Below are positions 1 through 64,000 of a DNA stretch of 64,000 nucleotides, piece by piece. Under the pieces are notes generated by a model, which was not told the origin of the DNA, searched no databases, and saw nothing but the letters and a program-made list of their open reading frames with translations. The stretch is taken from NCBI GenBank assembly GCA_018292915.2, contig JACVVK020000218.1:626001-690000 (forward strand), given 5' to 3'. The stretch comes from Batillaria attramentaria (Eukaryota; Mollusca; Gastropoda; Batillariidae). The position numbers were made by a program, and so were the translations under genes. Position 1 is the first letter of the stretch. Every line of letters starts with the position of its first letter.

Positions 1-53
1 CAGTTTGCGCGTTTACCAATGTAACGAAATCTAATATTAGTTTCTGTGTCTAG

Positions 54-64000
<63,947 letters not shown>

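Overview
The window is eukaryotic nuclear DNA from an animal, most likely a mollusc (possibly a gastropod). The reasons are many short exons with clean GT/AG borders, introns full of (CA/GT)n, (TTTG)n, poly-G, SINE and LINE debris, and a secreted multidomain mucin-like gene of a kind I associate with lophotrochozoans. I cannot name the species.

Almost everything on the + strand belongs to one giant gene, cut at both window edges. I can place 60 exons between 54 and 64000, about 21 kb of coding sequence or roughly 7,100 residues (my estimate). Layout: 54-10834 is a von Willebrand factor/gel-forming-mucin N-terminal assembly in D1-D2-D'-D3 order (VWD, C8, TIL and E modules). From 10600 to 42596 and 59826 to 61999, long Pro/Thr/Ser (PTS) mucin exons alternate with 13 WxxW (mucin CysD) domains and 7 F5/8-type-C (discoidin) domains. 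A TIL-like exon and a VWC-like exon lie near 37.4-38.2 kb. From 62340 to the right edge come a short TIL, a VWC and an LDL-receptor class A module, then a new 90-bp PTS repeat array that runs out of the window. The inferred product is a secreted, disulfide-crosslinked, heavily O-glycosylated mucus or clot-type protein with lectin-like modules. One exon (third VWD, near 7897) carries an apparent one-base frameshift.

The intron between the exons at 42429-42596 and 59826-60133 holds a complete 16,772-bp Maverick/Polinton element (42857-59628). It has AG...CT termini, a perfect 6-bp target duplication (AAGAAA), and terminal inverted repeats that differ mainly in 110-bp and 36-bp repeat copy number, so insertion looks recent. 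All its recognised genes are on the - strand: packaging ATPase, two small conserved proteins, chromodomain integrase, a membrane protein, penton-like minor capsid protein, a pVI/pX-like core protein, major capsid protein, adenovirus-type protease, two PC4-like ssDNA-binding proteins, a CARD-domain protein, and a protein-primed family-B DNA polymerase. The polymerase has an inferred 5' intron and a frameshift at an A-rich slippery site. The CARD protein (with a PPxY motif and a Cys cluster) and a decayed second copy of it are the most novel-looking cargo.

Other repeats in the introns include a palindromic TTAA-flanked MITE, a TA-flanked MITE with an internal tandem duplication, four tRNA-headed SINE-like elements, two LINE 3' ends, a 107-base G run, and minisatellites built from splice-site sequence.
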